DNA of 40,773 nt from Treponema sp. (GTDB taxonomy: Bacteria; Spirochaetota; Spirochaetia; Treponematales; Treponemataceae), in assembly GCA_016290335.1 (NCBI GenBank), contig JAEETM010000029.1, positions 1-40,773 on the forward strand. The letters run 5' to 3'. The notes under the pieces are model-generated. The model did not search any database. It had not been told where the DNA came from and saw nothing but the letters and a program-made list of their open reading frames with translations. Shown piece after piece: positions 39,715-40,773 of this stretch. Position 1 is the first letter of the stretch. Each line of letters starts with the position of its first letter. A program made the translations under genes and the position numbers.

Positions 39715-39777
39715 TCATAACAACTGGTTGTTCCGCAGCGGGCTTGACTGCCTGTCAGCTACGAACCTTTGTTATGC
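39715..39777 (-). repeat. attC site, 63 bp
   Basis: Plus strand TCATAAC ... GTTATGC. Arms GGTTGT and ACGAACC pair with one extrahelical C on the right arm. The core GCGGGCTTGACTGCCTGTCA matches the site at 40711 in all but two positions. The relE stop codon lies two bases beyond it. Confidence 0.87.
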
Positions 39778-39778
39778 T

Positions 39779-40117
39779 TTATACATTCTTTCTGTCATCT
39801 ACATCTTTGTAGACTTCCATATTTTCCCGCTTTCCGATTCCCCAAACTTCTATAATTTCAACTTTCTCTGGAGTTAAAAGACGATAAACAATTCGAACAC
39901 TTTTACCGCAGGCATACAATTTATAAAAGCCTGTCAAATCCATATTTGCCTTGTTTCCCAAAGGGAATCCAAGAAATGGATTTTTTTCAAGTTTTGTGAA
40001 TTTTTTATCTACTTCAACTCTTATGCTTCCATCTAAATTATTGTACTCTTCGGCTGCTTCTGGAATAAGTTGAATTTTATCAAATTCATCTTTTTTATCT
40101 TCCCATTTTTTTGCCAT
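39779..40117 (-). CDS. RelE/ParE-family toxin
   Basis: 112 residues. After an unusual 20-residue charged lead the RelE/ParE fold follows: EVDKKFTKLEKNPFLGFPLG, YKLYACGKSVRIVYRLLTPE and VEIIEVWGIGKRENMEVYKD. The ARG-VRIVY strand and VWGIGKREN ending are typical of RelE-type mRNA interferases. The ATG overlaps the antitoxin stop (TAATG), so translation is coupled. The stop lies two bases from the attC at 39715-39777. Confidence 0.88.
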   Translation of the reverse strand: MAKKWEDKKDEFDKIQLIPEAAEEYNNLDGSIRVEVDKKFTKLEKNPFLGFPLGNKANMDLTGFYKLYACGKSVRIVYRLLTPEKVEIIEVWGIGKRENMEVYKDVDDRKNV

Positions 40118-40389
40118 TACTTTTTCCTTAAAGATGACCAGCTGACATTTTTTGAAGCATCATAATGACTCATTCGTTCCTGTACCATTGAATAAATTTC
40201 TTTCTGTTCTTCAAGTTCTTCCAATTCAGCAAGTTTTTCGTAGCGGTCAAAAGACATTATTACAGCTTCCATTGTGTTATTTTTCATAATAAATACAGGC
40301 TGTTTGTCTTCAGAAACTTTTCTGACAGTCTGCGTAAGAGTTTTCTGCAACTGAGTAATTGGTATTATCTGTGCTGTATCTACCATCAT
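40117..40389 (-). CDS. YefM/Phd-family antitoxin
   Basis: 90 residues. IIPITQLQKTLTQTVRKVSE and QPVFIMKNNTMEAVIMSFDR and YEKLAELEELEE are the Phd/YefM DNA-binding N-terminus; the disordered C-terminus should wrap the toxin. It is the first gene of the pair, and would bind the inverted repeat that spans its own start codon. AGAGG is 7 nt before the ATG. Confidence 0.9.
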   Translation of the reverse strand: MMVDTAQIIPITQLQKTLTQTVRKVSEDKQPVFIMKNNTMEAVIMSFDRYEKLAELEELEEQKEIYSMVQERMSHYDASKNVSWSSLRKK

Positions 40390-40440
40390 ATTATTACCTC
40401 TTATTTATATAATAATATGTATTTTTCTATATAGTCAAGT
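40387..40440 (-). promoter_or_regulatory. Promoter and operator of the YefM/RelE pair
   Basis: A perfect inverted repeat CATATTATTA (40387-40396) and TAATAATATG (40410-40419) spans the start codon and ribosome site. Upstream on the reverse strand TTGACT (near 40435) is followed after about 18 nt by TATTAT. Binding would block both transcription and initiation. Confidence 0.6.
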
Positions 40441-40442
40441 TA

Positions 40443-40652
40443 TTATAACAATGGAAGTTTAAACACATATAAAAGAATCAGAAAAATAATAAATAAAATT
40501 GATAAAATACAATCTAAAATTAAAAGAAAATTGAAATCCTTTTTTGTTTTTTTACCATTACGAAAATCTTGGAAAAAGTCTATCAAGGGAAGTAGTAAAA
40601 TTGCTCCAATTATAAAAAATGCATCTTCTTTATTTCTTATACGTACATTCAT
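40443..40652 (-). CDS. Small two-helix membrane protein (integron cassette gene)
   Basis: About 69 residues from the ATG at 40652 (GTG at 40658 possible). Two hydrophobic helices (DAFFIIGAILLLPLIDFF and FLLILDCILSILFIIFLILL) separated by a basic loop RNGKKTKKD. No function known. It is first after the attC at the right edge and lies upstream of the YefM/RelE pair, so this cassette carries three genes, the last two with their own promoter. Confidence 0.6.
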   Translation of the reverse strand: MNVRIRNKEDAFFIIGAILLLPLIDFFQDFRNGKKTKKDFNFLLILDCILSILFIIFLILLYVFKLPLL

Positions 40653-40692
40653 ATTCACTGATCTTAAATACTATAATTTTTTCGTTTTAAAC

Positions 40693-40707
40693 CACGCCAG
40701 TGGCGTG
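40693..40707 (-). repeat. Cassette-start hairpin
   Basis: CACGCCA-G-TGGCGTG, a perfect 7-bp stem just inside the junction of the attC at 40711-40773. Here only TTT follows, so it is less terminator-like than the copy at 39697-39711. Confidence 0.65.
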
Positions 40708-40710
40708 TGA

Positions 40711-40773
40711 GCATAACAATTGATTGTTCCGCAGCGGGCTTGAATGCCTGTCGGCTCCGAACCTTTGTTATTC
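40711..40773 (-). repeat. attC site, 63 bp, at the right edge
   Basis: Plus strand GCATAAC ... GTTATTC, ending with the last base of the window. It shares GTTCCGCAGCGGGCTTGA with the site at 39715. The integron continues to the right, where attI and the integrase gene are expected. Confidence 0.83.

Noticed and set aside
29690..40773. CRISPR array, suggested by the recurring short repeats
   Set aside because: Repeats are spaced by whole genes, are imperfect palindromes of 63 bp with complementary ends, and there are no uniform spacers or cas genes.

Overview
The window looks like chromosomal DNA of a Treponema-type spirochaete, probably a carbohydrate-using gut or rumen species. This is inferred from its A+T-rich composition, a Cache/HD-GYP c-di-GMP receptor, a FliM-family flagellar switch gene, a BspA-like leucine-rich domain, and an integron cassette array of the kind known in Treponema denticola. 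There is no rRNA or tRNA, so the species cannot be fixed.

Layout. 1-84: start of a leftward gatC-like gene, then a ~155 bp imperfect palindrome. 291-6083: ordinary chromosome, with an exported protein, a GH43 glycosidase coupled to a drug/metabolite transporter, a DUF3737 beta-helix protein, a SulP anion transporter with STAS domain, and a GrpB protein. 6200-17207: one rightward operon galK - AddB-like nuclease - AddA-like helicase/nuclease - a third UvrD-type helicase - M16 metallopeptidase, driven by a clear promoter in front of galK. 17255-21697: a more A+T-rich accessory stretch with a GIY-YIG nuclease, an LRR-GNAT fusion, two unrecognised leftward genes and a frameshifted FliM-family paralogue. 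21687-28232: a zinc-ribbon membrane protein, a MATE exporter, a large HD-GYP receptor and a GNAT/pyrophosphatase-like fusion.

28274-40773, most clearly from ~30.5 kb to the right edge: an integron cassette array. Four near-complete attC sites (63-64 bp, starting at 37790, 39292, 39715 and 40711) and many decayed or half sites separate short leftward genes. All but one gene (36925-37779) read leftward. The asymmetry of the sites (one extra C in the L'' arm) sets the cassette orientation leftward too, so attI and the integrase should lie beyond 40773. Cargo: HigBA and YefM/RelE toxin-antitoxin pairs, an orphan antitoxin with a collapsed MazF-like toxin, GNAT acetyltransferases, a ComJ-like protein, an FGE/SUMF1-SH3 protein, a flavin-binding oxidase-like protein, small membrane proteins and an unusually high share of signal-peptide or lipoprotein products.

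Most noteworthy: (i) nearly every cassette begins, just inside the recombination junction, with a conserved short hairpin. In several it is followed at once by a T-tract that runs into the Shine-Dalgarno, so it looks like an intrinsic terminator built into the 5' end of a cassette. (ii) Some junctions look like collapsed products in which a short GACAGGC repeat shared by attC and this hairpin has recombined, removing the recombination point and welding neighbours together. (iii) attC quality decays from right to left, as expected with distance from attI. (iv) Six genes have a consensus -10 box only 4-8 nt before the ATG and no Shine-Dalgarno, suggesting leaderless mRNAs.
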